In this document: positions 27,953 to 37,361 of the stretch, in pieces
Layout of the letters: every line of letters begins with the position of its first letter
Position numbering within the stretch: position 1 is the first letter of the stretch
Source of the DNA: Lachnospiraceae bacterium
GTDB lineage: Bacteria; Bacillota; Clostridia; Lachnospirales; Lachnospiraceae
Assembly (NCBI GenBank): GCA_024403355.1
Contig: JAKSRW010000014.1
Location: 32,001-79,713 of the forward strand
Reading direction: 5' to 3'
Length of the DNA: 47,713 nucleotides
Position numbers and translations under genes: made by a program
Notes under the pieces: generated by a model
Seen by the model: only the letters and a program-made list of their open reading frames with translations
The model's database searches: none
What the model was told of the DNA's origin: nothing

Positions 27953-29031
27953 ATGGAGGTGGCGGTAAAGAATAGAATACAATCTATACAATCATTAAGA
28001 GGGCTGAGCATTATCATAGTGTTTATTGGACATACGGGAATGTTCTTTAATTGGGCGGAACTTGGTGTGTCAGTGTTCTTTGTGATGTCAGGATTATTAA
28101 TGATGTATACACGGGGGGTATTACACAACCACTTCGTTAACGAATAATATGCGATTTTCCTTTAGGAGGGTTGATAGATTATATAAGTTACATATTATTA
28201 CCATGTGCGTTGCAATTTTGATGTATATAGTGTCTCTTGGAGGACATTTGTCAAAAGGTGATTGGCTGAGCTTGGGGTTAAAGACCTCATTAAATATTAC
28301 GCTTCTACAGACTTGGTTTCTGCACAGTTCGATTAATCAGTCATTAAATGGAGTATCATGGTTTTTATCTGTAACAGCATTTTTGTATTTTATCTTTCCG
28401 TGGATAAAAATACGAATCGAGAGAGCATCGATTAAAAGAATAGTATCATCAATGGTGGTGTTTTCTATTATGGAATTATTGATAACTTACATCGCGTTAA
28501 GGGTACTAGGTTTTGATAATCCTGTGTATATTTGGATTCGGTATTATTTTCCAGTATTCAGATTAGTAGATTTTTACGCGGGATGTGCTATGCTCAGAAT
28601 TATTAGCAATATTAAAGAGGCAAAAAAACAGGGAAAAGAAGAGTACTATTGGAATTGCTTTTATGTTTTGCAATGACGTATTTTTTGTTTTTATTAAAAG
28701 GGGTTAAAAGTCAAAGCCTGTTTGTGATAAATCTTCAATATTCGTCGATACCTATTATCGGTGTGGCATGTATATGGGTAATGATTTTTTTATTAATGAT
28801 GGATATTTGCCGAGATTAGTTGATAACGGTGTGCTGCGACATATGGGAGATATATCAGGACATTTCCTCCTAATTCATTATGTTGTGATTAGAATGTGCA
28901 GTCAAATTGTAGGGGACATGTACATTGACCTTAATAATTGGTTGAAATGTTTGATTTTTGTAATAGAATTCGCATTGAGTTTTGCGCTTACTGAACTATA
29001 TGTAAAAAGAAGAAGGTGGAAGTTTGAATGA
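27953..29031 (+). pseudogene. Acyltransferase 3 family protein, broken by three homopolymer frameshifts
   Basis: The frames 27953-28147, 28149-28676, a middle frame to about 28807, and 28768-29031 together make one ~360-residue acyltransferase-3 (OafA-like) protein. It opens with IQSIQSLRGLSIIIVFIGH and has GVSVFFVMSGLLM, VDRLYKLHI and SGHFLLIHYVVI. Removing one G from G6 (28112-28117), adding one A to the A6 near 28622, and adding one T to the T7 near 28785 restores a single frame. It would O-acetylate the polymer. Decay, phase variation or sequencing error are all possible. Confidence 0.8.
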
Positions 29032-30475
29032 GTCTAAAGTGAAGCAGGTCACGGGAGGTCTGATATGGACGTATGCTGAACGAATGACTGCTCAATTGAT
29101 TACAATAATTGTGACAATTGTTTTAGCCAGAATTATTGCGCCAGATGAGTATGGCATTATTTCAATTGTAAATGTTTTTATAAATATAGCTAATGCCTTT
29201 GTTATTAATGGATTTGGAAATTCATTAATTCAAAAAAAAGATTCGGATGAATTGGATTTTTCTACAGTATTTTATTTTAGCATTGGATTTTCTACAATTG
29301 TATATTTGATTCTTTTTATATGCGCTCCATTTATTTCGAAATTCTATGAGATGGATGCGTTAACGTTAATTTTGCGTATTATGGGCGTAAGATTGCCGAT
29401 TGCAGCAATTAATTCGGTTCAGCAAGCGTATATTTCAAAATGCATGGCATTTAAGAAATTCTTTTTTGCAACATTGGGTGGAACACTTGCTTCTGCAGCC
29501 GTTGGTATTACTATGGCATATAATGGATTTGGAATATGGGCATTAGTGGCTCAGTATCTAACAAATGTGTGTATTGATACAGTTGTTTTAAGTTTTACAT
29601 CAGGGTGGAGACCTAAACTAATATACTCCAGAACTCGTATGAAAGGTCTATTTTCATATGGATGGAAAATAATGTTTGTAGGTGTAATGACTACCGTTTA
29701 TGCTAATATAAGAAATTTGGTAATTGGTAAAAAATACAATTCCGCAGACCTTGCATATAGCGAAAAAGGCGAGCAGTTTCCAAATGCTATTGCAGGGAAT
29801 ATTAATTCATCTATAACTAAGGTATTATTTCCTGTTTTATCCGATTTACAAAATGATATAGAACAGCTAAAAAGGGCGGTTAGAAGAAGTATAAAGGTTG
29901 GCACATATGTATTATTTCCCATTATGTTTGGGTTTGCAGTTATTTCAGAAAAATTTGTTAGCTTTTTTATGACAGAGAAGTGGATAGGTTGTGTCCCTTT
30001 TCTGCAAATTATGTGTATCGTGTATGCATTGCAACCACTACAGACATCGTCATTGCAAGCAATTAAGGCAATAGGAAAGAGTTCATTATATCTTTGGATT
30101 GATATCATAAAAAAGATAGTAGGTATTATTATTCTTATTGTGACTGTATTTTGTTTTGATGATGTTTTAATTATCGTTTTTGGGGCACTTGTTATAGAAC
30201 TTTTTTCAGTAATAGTACTCTTTCCTGTAAATAAAAAGTTATTCAATTACACATACAGAGAACAAATTATGGATATCGCACCGTCGATGATGTTATCAAT
30301 TGGAATGTGTTTAGTGACCGTGGCTTTTGACAATATGCTGCAAATAAATGGGTTGCTGGCCATTTTAATGGATATTGTTATCGGAGTGGGCACATATTTG
30401 ATAGGATCTGTTATTACAAAGAACGAAAATTTTAAATATATACTAGGATTTATGTTGAGAAAAAGGGGGAAATAG
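29024..30475 (+). CDS. wzx: Oligosaccharide-lipid flippase (Wzx-like)
   Basis: The 483-residue protein has 12-14 membrane segments and the MOP-superfamily pattern, with ARIIAPDEYGIISIVNVFIN near the start and EKWIGCVPFLQIMCIVYALQ in the middle. It flips undecaprenyl-linked repeat units across the membrane for Wzy. The start is a TTG at 29024 overlapping the end of the acyltransferase frame by 8 bases, with GGTGG just upstream. Its intact coupling to a broken gene suggests the breaks upstream are recent. Confidence 0.92.
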   Translation: MNESKVKQVTGGLIWTYAERMTAQLITIIVTIVLARIIAPDEYGIISIVNVFINIANAFVINGFGNSLIQKKDSDELDFSTVFYFSIGFSTIVYLILFICAPFISKFYEMDALTLILRIMGVRLPIAAINSVQQAYISKCMAFKKFFFATLGGTLASAAVGITMAYNGFGIWALVAQYLTNVCIDTVVLSFTSGWRPKLIYSRTRMKGLFSYGWKIMFVGVMTTVYANIRNLVIGKKYNSADLAYSEKGEQFPNAIAGNINSSITKVLFPVLSDLQNDIEQLKRAVRRSIKVGTYVLFPIMFGFAVISEKFVSFFMTEKWIGCVPFLQIMCIVYALQPLQTSSLQAIKAIGKSSLYLWIDIIKKIVGIIILIVTVFCFDDVLIIVFGALVIELFSVIVLFPVNKKLFNYTYREQIMDIAPSMMLSIGMCLVTVAFDNMLQINGLLAILMDIVIGVGTYLIGSVITKNENFKYILGFMLRKRGK

Positions 30476-30476
30476 G

Positions 30477-31529
30477 ATGGTTCCATTATATAGACCTTTT
30501 ATGCCAGAGGTATCAGAAATGGAGACTATACTCAAATCCGGAGTCTTGGCATACGGAAATTACACAAAACAATTTGAACAACGATTAAAAGAGTATTTTG
30601 AAACGGAGTATTTAATTGTAACTAACAGTTTTAATACCGCTATTTCTGTTACGCTCACAACACTTGGAATCAAGCCGGGGGACAGTATTATAGCTTCACC
30701 AATGGCATGCCTTGCATCGACACAGCCGTATCTTTCTAGTGGCTTAAATGTATGTTGGGCTGATGTCGATCCGTTTATTGGGACATTAGAACCTGATTCA
30801 GTAAGAAAACAGATCAAATCAGAAACAAAAGCTATCATCCACAATCATTTTTGTGGATATCCAGGGTATATAGATGAAATTAACGCAATTGGAAAAGAGG
30901 CTAGTATCCCAGTTATTGATGATGGTATAGAGTGTTTTGGCTCAGAATACAAGGGAAAGAAAATCGGTAACTGTGGGACTGATGTTACTGTTTTCTCCTT
31001 AACGGCTGTTAGATTTTGTAACTGTATTGACGGTGGTGTGGTCATTTTTAAGGATAAAAGGTTATATGAAAAAAGCTTATTGATTCGTGATTGTGGAATT
31101 GATAGATTAAGGTTTAGAGATGAATTGGGAGAAATAAGTCCTGACTGCGATATTAGTATGATTGGGTATAGTGCTACGATGAGCAATGTAAATGGGTATA
31201 TTGGCTTGAAACAGATGGATTCAATAGATGATTTACTGAGTAAGCATAGACTGCAGGCAGAGAAGTGGACACGTTTCTTTGAGGGTCAAAGCTCATTTAT
31301 TCCAATGTATAGAGAAAACTGCAAACCGAATTACTGGGTGTATGGTTTGTTAGTAGAAGATAAGGTTGAAGCAATTAAGAAATTCAGGGGAATGGGTTAC
31401 TATGCATCCGGAGTTCATATCCGCAACGACATTTATAGTGCTTTTGGTAAACAAGATGTTGAATTGCTTGGCGTGGAGAAATTCAATAATTCTTTTGTTG
31501 CGTTGCCTTGTGGATGGTGGATGCCATGA
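30477..31529 (+). CDS. DegT-fold protein lacking the PLP lysine
   Basis: The 350-residue product aligns by eye with the aminotransferase at 26858 from end to end: VTNSFNTAISVTLTTLGIKP, VIDDGIECFGSEYKG, and VFSLTAVRFCNCIDGGVVIF where the paralogue has CYSFQAIKQLTTIDGGAIAF. The lysine that should bind PLP is arginine (AVRF). It also ends at CGWWMP, lacking the final helix. The reading frame is otherwise intact with a good ribosome site, and it overlaps the next gene by 4 bases. It may bind a sugar nucleotide without transaminating, or regulate its partner; neither is shown. Confidence 0.8.
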   Translation: MVPLYRPFMPEVSEMETILKSGVLAYGNYTKQFEQRLKEYFETEYLIVTNSFNTAISVTLTTLGIKPGDSIIASPMACLASTQPYLSSGLNVCWADVDPFIGTLEPDSVRKQIKSETKAIIHNHFCGYPGYIDEINAIGKEASIPVIDDGIECFGSEYKGKKIGNCGTDVTVFSLTAVRFCNCIDGGVVIFKDKRLYEKSLLIRDCGIDRLRFRDELGEISPDCDISMIGYSATMSNVNGYIGLKQMDSIDDLLSKHRLQAEKWTRFFEGQSSFIPMYRENCKPNYWVYGLLVEDKVEAIKKFRGMGYYASGVHIRNDIYSAFGKQDVELLGVEKFNNSFVALPCGWWMP

Positions 31530-32044
31530 ATATAGTTTGGAAATTTATTACCCATAAAGATATACGGGGCGAGTTAATTCAAATTGCGACTATCAAAGAC
31601 CAGCATTGGATACATGGAATATCATCTCAGATTAAGTGGATTGAAGAAAATATAGATGACCAAGATATTCATTTAATGGGGATTAATAATGACAGTAAAG
31701 AAATTATAGCATACATGGCGCTAATGAATGTTATTGTAGAAATTAATACTTTTTCATTTTCGCTATTAGGATTAAGTAATGTTTGTGTAGATAATCGCTT
31801 TGCAGGGAAAGGCCTCGGAAGCCAATTAGTGAATCAGGCCAATAAATACATTGTTGAAAACCAAAAGAATGGAATTTTGCTTTGCAAAGACTCATTGCTC
31901 TCTTTTTATGATAAGAATGGATGGAGTCTTTTGAAATATAAAGAAGCATACATAATGGATGATTTATATGACAAGAATGTTATGCTTTTTAATGTACCAT
32001 TGATACCCAATAATTGCTGCATCAAGATTTCAAAGAATTTCTAA
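31526..32044 (+). CDS. GNAT-family N-acetyltransferase
   Basis: The 172-residue product starts MNIVWKFITHKDIRG at ATG 31526, sharing ATGA with the stop of the DegT-like gene. The acetyl-CoA motif A is VDNRFAGKGLGSQLVNQANK. The context suggests acetylation of an amino sugar, perhaps delivered by the lysine-less DegT partner. The C-terminal tail (NNCCIKISKNF) is not conserved in appearance. Confidence 0.8.
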   Translation: MNIVWKFITHKDIRGELIQIATIKDQHWIHGISSQIKWIEENIDDQDIHLMGINNDSKEIIAYMALMNVIVEINTFSFSLLGLSNVCVDNRFAGKGLGSQLVNQANKYIVENQKNGILLCKDSLLSFYDKNGWSLLKYKEAYIMDDLYDKNVMLFNVPLIPNNCCIKISKNF

Positions 32045-32058
32045 AAGGAGTGAGGAGC

Positions 32059-33117
32059 ATGATTAAATATGATAATGTGGATTTTTTTAATGGAAAGACA
32101 TTGATGATTACTGGTGGTACGGGATCATTTGGTACTACCGTTTTGAAACGTTTTTTGACTTCTGAAATCGGTGAGATTCGTATATTCTCACGAGATGAAA
32201 AGAAGCAGGATGATTTGCGACATGAGATTCAGGCTAAGTATCCGGATTGCTCTGAAAAGGTACGTTTTTTTGTTGGCGATGTTAGAAACATAGATTCTAT
32301 TCGAGATGCTGTAGATGGTGTAGATTTTATTTTCCATGCTGCCGCTTTGAAACAGGTTCCATCATGTGAGTTCTTTCCGATGGAAGCAGTAAAAACTAAT
32401 ATTATGGGTACTGACAATCTTCTTAGAGCTGCAATTGATGCAAAAGTAAAAAATGTAGTATGCCTTTCCACAGATAAAGCCGCTTACCCAATTAATGCGA
32501 TGGGTATTTCTAAAGCGATGATGGAAAAAGTAATAAAGGCAAATGCCCTACGAGCAATGGAAAAGAGCGGTACAGTTATTTCTTGTACTAGATATGGTAA
32601 TGTAATGTGTTCAAGAGGATCAATTATCCCTCTGTTTATTGAGCAGATTAAGGCCGGAAAACCTATTACAATCACTGATCCTAATATGACTCGTTTCCTC
32701 ATGAACCTTGATGAAGCAGTTGATTTAGTTATGTTTGCATTCGAACACGCTAAACCGGGTGACTTATTTGTGCAGAAGTCAGATGCAAGTACAATAGAAG
32801 TTCTTGGTAAAGCGGTTCAGAAATTGTTCGGAGATACAGGGGTAAAAATTATTGGTGCTCGTCATGGTGAAAAACTGTATGAGACACTTTTGACAAACGA
32901 GGAACGTATTAGATCGGAGGATATGGGAGATTATTTCCGTGTTACACCAGATGAGCGTGGTCTGAATTATGATAAATTTTTAGCAACATATGGTGCAGTT
33001 ACACAGGCAGATGAATCATATAATAGCCATAATACGACCCTGCTTGATGTGGATGGTACTGTTGAGAAAATTCTTACAACTGAATATGTGAGAGAACAAA
33101 TTAAAGGATGGTCATAA
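32059..33117 (+). CDS. capE: CapE/WbjB-like UDP-GlcNAc 4,6-dehydratase/5-epimerase
   Basis: The 352-residue extended short-chain dehydrogenase starts MIKYDNVDFFNGK at ATG 32059, after AAAAGGAG. It has the NAD(P) site ITGGTGSFGTTVL, AALKQVPSCEFFPMEAVKTN, and an MxxxK active site in INAMGISKAMMEK instead of YxxxK, as in CapE/WbjB and the related FlaA1 enzymes. It opens the pathway to 2,6-dideoxy-L-sugars such as L-FucNAc or, with an aminotransferase, to 4-amino sugars. The usual CapF reductase is missing, so the DegT enzyme at 26858 is a likely next step. Confidence 0.87.
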   Translation: MIKYDNVDFFNGKTLMITGGTGSFGTTVLKRFLTSEIGEIRIFSRDEKKQDDLRHEIQAKYPDCSEKVRFFVGDVRNIDSIRDAVDGVDFIFHAAALKQVPSCEFFPMEAVKTNIMGTDNLLRAAIDAKVKNVVCLSTDKAAYPINAMGISKAMMEKVIKANALRAMEKSGTVISCTRYGNVMCSRGSIIPLFIEQIKAGKPITITDPNMTRFLMNLDEAVDLVMFAFEHAKPGDLFVQKSDASTIEVLGKAVQKLFGDTGVKIIGARHGEKLYETLLTNEERIRSEDMGDYFRVTPDERGLNYDKFLATYGAVTQADESYNSHNTTLLDVDGTVEKILTTEYVREQIKGWS

Positions 33118-33120
33118 TAA

Positions 33121-34242
33121 ATGAAGAAAAAAGTCATGTTGGTCTTTGGCACAAGACCGGAAGCGATAAAAATGTGTCCATTAGTAAATGAATTGAAGAC
33201 AAGACCTTCTATCGAAACTATCGTTTGTGTTACAGGTCAGCATAGACAGATGCTTGACCAGGTCTTAAACACTTTCAATGTTGTTCCTGATTATGATCTC
33301 TCTATCATGAAACAGGGACAGACATTATTCGATATTACAACAGGTATTCTTGAGAAGATTAAAGCAGTGATTGAAAAGGTGAAACCGGATGTTGTCCTTG
33401 TACATGGAGACACATCAACAACTTTTGTTACAGCTCTTGCCTGTTTCTATCTTCAGATTCCAATTGGTCATGTAGAAGCGGGTCTCCGTACATATAATAT
33501 TCATTCTCCATATCCTGAAGAGTTTAACCGTCAGGCTGTGGGAATCATTTCACAGTATAACTTTGCTCCAACGCAGATGGCGGCAGATAACTTAATCAGA
33601 GAAGGAAAAGATCCAAGCAAAATCTTTATCACAGGTAATACTGTAATTGATGCTATGCAACATACCGTAAAAGAAGATTATACTCATCCAGAACTTGAAT
33701 GGGTTGGAGAGGGAAAGCTTATTTTTATTACAGCTCATAGAAGAGAAAACCTTGGCGAGCCTATGCATAATATGTTTAAGGCCATTCGTCGAGTTCTTGA
33801 TGAGCATCCAGAATGTAAGGCTGTTTATCCAATCCATATGAATCCAGTGGTTAGAAAAGCGGCAGATGAAGAACTTGGTGGTTGCGATAGAATTCATATC
33901 ATCGAGCCTATCGAAGTGTTTGATTGCCACAACTTTGAGGCAAGATGCCATCTTTGTCTTACAGACTCAGGCGGAATTCAGGAAGAAGTACCTTCTTATG
34001 GTAGACCAGTTCTCGTAATGAGAGATACAACTGAAAGACCTGAAGGTGTTAAAGCAGGAACATTAAGATTAGTAGGAACCGACGAGGAAGTTATTTATAA
34101 CAACTTCAAGGAACTTCTTGAGAATCAGGAAGCATACAATGCAATGGCTAAAGCTTGCAATCCATATGGTGATGGACACGCATGTGAAAGAATTGCAGAT
34201 ATTCTTGAAGGAAAAGAATATACTCCTTGGGTTGTGGAGTAA
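33121..34242 (+). CDS. wecB: UDP-N-acetylglucosamine 2-epimerase (non-hydrolysing)
   Basis: The 373-residue enzyme converts UDP-GlcNAc to UDP-ManNAc. Family blocks are VMLVFGTRPEAIKM, HGDTSTTFVTALAC, GHVEAGLRTYNIHSPYPEE, ITAHRRENLGE and LTDSGGIQEEVPSYGRPVL. Together with wecC it supplies UDP-ManNAcA. It could instead act after the CapE product, as CapG does, but no CapF is present. It starts three bases after the dehydratase stop and ends the recognisable locus. Confidence 0.93.
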   Translation: MKKKVMLVFGTRPEAIKMCPLVNELKTRPSIETIVCVTGQHRQMLDQVLNTFNVVPDYDLSIMKQGQTLFDITTGILEKIKAVIEKVKPDVVLVHGDTSTTFVTALACFYLQIPIGHVEAGLRTYNIHSPYPEEFNRQAVGIISQYNFAPTQMAADNLIREGKDPSKIFITGNTVIDAMQHTVKEDYTHPELEWVGEGKLIFITAHRRENLGEPMHNMFKAIRRVLDEHPECKAVYPIHMNPVVRKAADEELGGCDRIHIIEPIEVFDCHNFEARCHLCLTDSGGIQEEVPSYGRPVLVMRDTTERPEGVKAGTLRLVGTDEEVIYNNFKELLENQEAYNAMAKACNPYGDGHACERIADILEGKEYTPWVVE

Positions 34243-34463
34243 CTCTTTGTTATTTGAAAACCTACATTTCCTTCTCACCCAATTAAGCCTTGACCAGCGG
34301 AAAACGAAAAAAGAGATTTCAATTATCTGAAAAGATAACTGACATTCCATTCTACCTAATTTGGCGCAGCTGCGGAGAAACTGGATCTGGGTATCTCAAC
34401 AATTTGGATCAATAACTGAGATTTATTGTGTTGATGAAAATTCTGGGGAAAGGAGTACAACTG
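34243..34463 (+). other. Non-coding gap with a helix-turn-helix remnant
   Basis: Only a short fragment is seen: at about 34363-34419 one frame reads AAAEKLDLGISTIWINN and stops, resembling the recognition helix of a small helix-turn-helix protein. No start or ribosome site accompanies it. No convincing terminator for the capsule locus was found. Confidence 0.3.
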
Positions 34464-34799
34464 ATGAGCTTTATTGAATTCTGTAATAAATATGTCAGTG
34501 TGTTTACTCTGATCCAGACGCTTTTCGCTGTCCTTTCTTTTATAGCAGCAATTGCGGCTATTGTTTTAGCTGTGAAAGCAATCAGGGAAACTCGTGAATT
34601 GGCAACTAAGAAAGCATTGTCTATTGGTGGTGGACTAGATGTAAAAGATGGCCAGTATATCTATGATGTTGTAATCTATAATACTGGATATACTGCTGTG
34701 AACATTCAGACAATACAAATTGTTCATGATGATTTAGTACCATTGGCTCTTGGACTTAAAGGTGGATTTGGAATGAGAGCATTTATACAGCTACAGTAA
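34464..34799 (+). CDS. Small membrane protein of unknown function, probably 3'-truncated
   Basis: The frame starts MSFIEFCNKYVSVFTLIQ at ATG 34464, with AAAGGAG eight bases upstream, and runs 111 residues. One membrane segment (LFAVLSFIAAIAAIVLAVKA) is followed by an amphipathic stretch IRETRELATKKAL and a beta-rich part with VVIYNTGYTAVNIQTIQIV. I do not recognise the family; the layout resembles membrane proteins in phage-defence and mobile regions. The end (GGFGMRAFIQLQ) lies 24 bases before the first 33-bp junction repeat, so the native C-terminus may be lost. Confidence 0.55.
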   Translation: MSFIEFCNKYVSVFTLIQTLFAVLSFIAAIAAIVLAVKAIRETRELATKKALSIGGGLDVKDGQYIYDVVIYNTGYTAVNIQTIQIVHDDLVPLALGLKGGFGMRAFIQLQ

Positions 34800-34823
34800 T
34801 TCTTTCGGACACGAATTCCTAGA

Positions 34824-34856
34824 ACATTGGTAGCGCCTACCGTGAACAAATTGTGA
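34824..34856 (+). repeat. 33-bp junction repeat, copy 1
   Basis: The copy begins ACATTGG, contains the palindrome GGTAGCGCCTACC and ends GTGAACAAATTGTGA. It is identical to the copies at 37264 and 38093, in the same orientation. The sequence before it is the end of a probably truncated gene; nothing of that gene resumes afterwards. Confidence 0.9.
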
Positions 34857-34976
34857 ATTCTTTTTTGTTACATGCAAGCCTCTTATGGTGAAAGGTATAT
34901 TTATTATACTACAAACAACGGATTTCTTGCTTCAGACGAGCGATTTACTTTTGATTATGTGTGATTATTACGGTGC

Positions 34977-35021
34977 GGCGGAGCCGCCAGTCCGGTGTGG
35001 CGAGAGCCACCTGTCCGGACT
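34977..35021. repeat. Tandem GC-rich hairpins at the IS21 remnant end
   Basis: GGCGG-AG-CCGCC (34977-34988) is followed at once by AGTCCGG (34989-34995) pairing with CCGGACT (35015-35021) around an inner GTGGC-GAGA-GCCAC stem. These stand out against AT-rich surroundings and are probably the subterminal structure of the insertion sequence. Confidence 0.6.
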
Positions 35022-35052
35022 AACGGAGCCACTGATGGTTTAGCGTTGTTAG

Positions 35053-35565
35053 TTATCTTGCTTTGGCAGGATCCAGGCCATACACTTCCCTCATTGAGAG
35101 GTCTTTGCTTGGATCAATACTCTCAATATCAATCTTATATCTTATACGAGTCATAGGAAATACGATCCATAATGGCATCTGCCAAAGTGCTTTCACAGCC
35201 ACATATTTGCGGATACCACTCTGATGCGCGATACTGTGAGCAAGGGGTTCTTCGCCGTTCATGCGGCATTCATCGCAGTATTCCACCCACAGAAGTTTTT
35301 TGTTGACTCCGTTTCGAAGCAGTTCTTTTCGAATGTAGTCGTAGTCAGGCATACGCTTATTGGTTGCTGACTTTTCTTTTGGAAACATAATTGCTTCAGA
35401 TGCACTATCGGTCATTCCAAAGTCAAGTGGCCAGCAGATATGAAGCTCATCTGCACGGGCTGCAACCTTGGTTAATGTGTTTCTTGAAACACCGCAACTG
35501 CTCGCAATGTTTCGCTCGCTGAACCCGGGGCTGCGGAGCCTTAGGATTTCACGATACTTGGTCAT
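35053..35565 (-). pseudogene. istA: istA'-'istB fusion remnant (IS21 transposase)
   Basis: The frame starts MTKYREILRLRSPGFSERNI, the IstA helix-turn-helix start, and follows IstA to CRMNGEEPL (residue ~107). Beyond that the DNA matches the end of IstB: a different frame reads SQYRASEWYPQICG and STLADAIMDRISYDSYKI. A 7-base tandem duplication, ATAAGAT twice near 35140, then shifts frame so that the fused frame finishes in IstB's own IDIESIDPSKDLSMREVYG. The product cannot transpose. Confidence 0.78.
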
Positions 35566-35670
35566 AGTGATTGACCTCCTTTATCTGTATTCACACTTTT
35601 CAGTGTGTATTAACAGTATAAAGGATTTATATGTAATAGAGCCACAAGGTGGCTCAAAATGGGCCGGAGG

Positions 35671-37263
35671 AATCAACTGGTAAACTTCAAAATCTTTCAG
35701 ATAAGCGGACAACGGAACTGTACTGAAAGGTACATGCGGTATTGGACATACAAGGTGGGCAACGCATGGTGTTCCATCACAGACAAATGCTCATCCGCAT
35801 GTTTCTGGTAATTGTACTGGATCAGGATCTGGAGCAGTAGAGTATGCAGTCGTTGGTGTTCACAATGGTATTATTGAGAATAATTACCAGGAGCTGAAGA
35901 GCAAACTGGTGAAAAACGGATATCAGTTTTATTCAGATACTGATACAGAAGTAGTCATCAAATTGGTTGATTACTATTGCAAAAAATATAATATTGGACC
36001 GGTAGATGCTATTGCAAAGACAATGGTTCGTGTTGTGGTTCTTATGCACTGGAAATCATGTTCAAGGACTATCCAGGTGAAATCTGGGTAGCAAGAAAAG
36101 ACTCTCTAATGATTATTGGAATCACCGATGGTGTGACTTATGTTGCATCAGATGTTCCTGCAATTTTGAAATACACAAAGAATGTGTATTATATCGGAAA
36201 TCATGAAATGGCAAAACTAGTTCCGGGAGAAGCAACATTCTATAACTTGGATGGTGATGTAATACAGAAAGATATCACCGAGATCACATTCTCTGCAGAA
36301 GCAGCAGAAAAAGGTGGATATGAGCATTTCATGATGAAAGAGATTCTTGAGCAGCCTGATGTAGTGAAGGCTACAATGAACTCTGTAATCAAGGATGATA
36401 AGATTGACTTATCATCTGTCGGTCTTTCTGATGAAGAGATTAAGAATATCAGCAACATCACTATCGTAGCCTGTGGTTCTGCATGGCATGTAGGAATGGC
36501 AGCAAAATATGTATTTGAAGATTTGGCGAAGATTCCGGTACGAGTAGAACTTGGATCAGAGTTCAGATACAGAAAGCCACTTCTTGATAAGAATGGTTTG
36601 GTTGTGGTTATAAGTCAGAGTGGAGAAACAGCGGACAGTCTTGCTGCATTAAGAGAGGCAAAAGATCGTGGAGTAAAGACGCTGGCTATTGTTAATGTGG
36701 TTGGTTCTTCTATTGCTCGTGAAGCTGATTCTGTGTTCTATACATTAGCAGGGCCGGAGATTGCAGTAGCAACAACAAAAGCTTATTCATGTCAGCTGGT
36801 ATCAACATATCTTTTAGCACTTCAGTTTGGTCTCATAAGAGGAGAGATTGAAGAAGTTGAATATAAGAATTACATAAAAGAGTTACAGACCATTCCGGAT
36901 AAAATTCAGAGAATCATTGATGACAAGGAAAGAATCCAGTGGGTTGCATCCAAATTCGCAAACGTTAAGGATGTATTCTTTGTAGGACGTGGTATCGATT
37001 ATGCTATCGGTCTTGAAGGTAGTCTGAAGATGAAAGAGATTTCATATGTTCATTCTGAAGCATATGCAGCAGGAGAGTTGAAGCACGGAACGATTTCTCT
37101 TATCGAAGATGGAACGCTGGTAATTGGTATTCTCTCACAGGATGATCTGTATGAGAAAACTGTGTCTAACATGGTGGAATGTAAAGCTCGTGGAGCTTAC
37201 CTGATGGGACTTACAACATTCGGACATTATGCAATAGAGGATACAGCTGATTTTATTACTTAA
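35671..37263 (+). pseudogene. glmS: glmS fragment, truncated at both ends with two frameshifts
   Basis: Glutamine-fructose-6-phosphate aminotransferase makes GlcN-6-P for UDP-GlcNAc. This copy begins at [10 protein letters not shown], so the catalytic Cys1 and ~60 residues are lost. One-base deletions near 35705 and near 36034 break the glutaminase domain, which still shows [14 protein letters not shown] and VHNGIIEN. Both SIS domains are readable (VACGSAWHVGMAAKYVF, VISQSGETADSL, EAYAAGELKHGTISLI). The end DTADFIT then TAA is a junction with the 33-bp repeat; about 55 C-terminal residues are missing. It must be a dead duplicate of an essential gene elsewhere. Confidence 0.9.
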
Positions 37264-37296
37264 ACATTGGTAGCGCCTACCGTGAACAAATTGTGA
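37264..37296 (+). repeat. 33-bp junction repeat, copy 2
   Basis: Identical to copies 1 and 3. It begins three bases after the stop codon created at the broken end of glmS. The missing glmS 3' end does not continue on the other side. Confidence 0.9.
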
Positions 37297-37361
37297 TCTA
37301 TTTCAAAAGTTATTGATAAATTTAAACATAGTATTTCATCTGACGAATTAAGATGGAGGTA

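Larger units (their letters stand above)
34970..35670 (-). mobile_element. Deletion derivative of an IS21-family element
   Basis: The element keeps one end with GAGCCACAAGGTGGCTC (35639-35655), the 5' part of istA, the 3' part of istB and a structured other end. Everything between istA codon ~107 and the istB tail is gone. It lies immediately before the glmS fragment and probably inserted into or next to it. Exact ends are uncertain. Confidence 0.6.
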
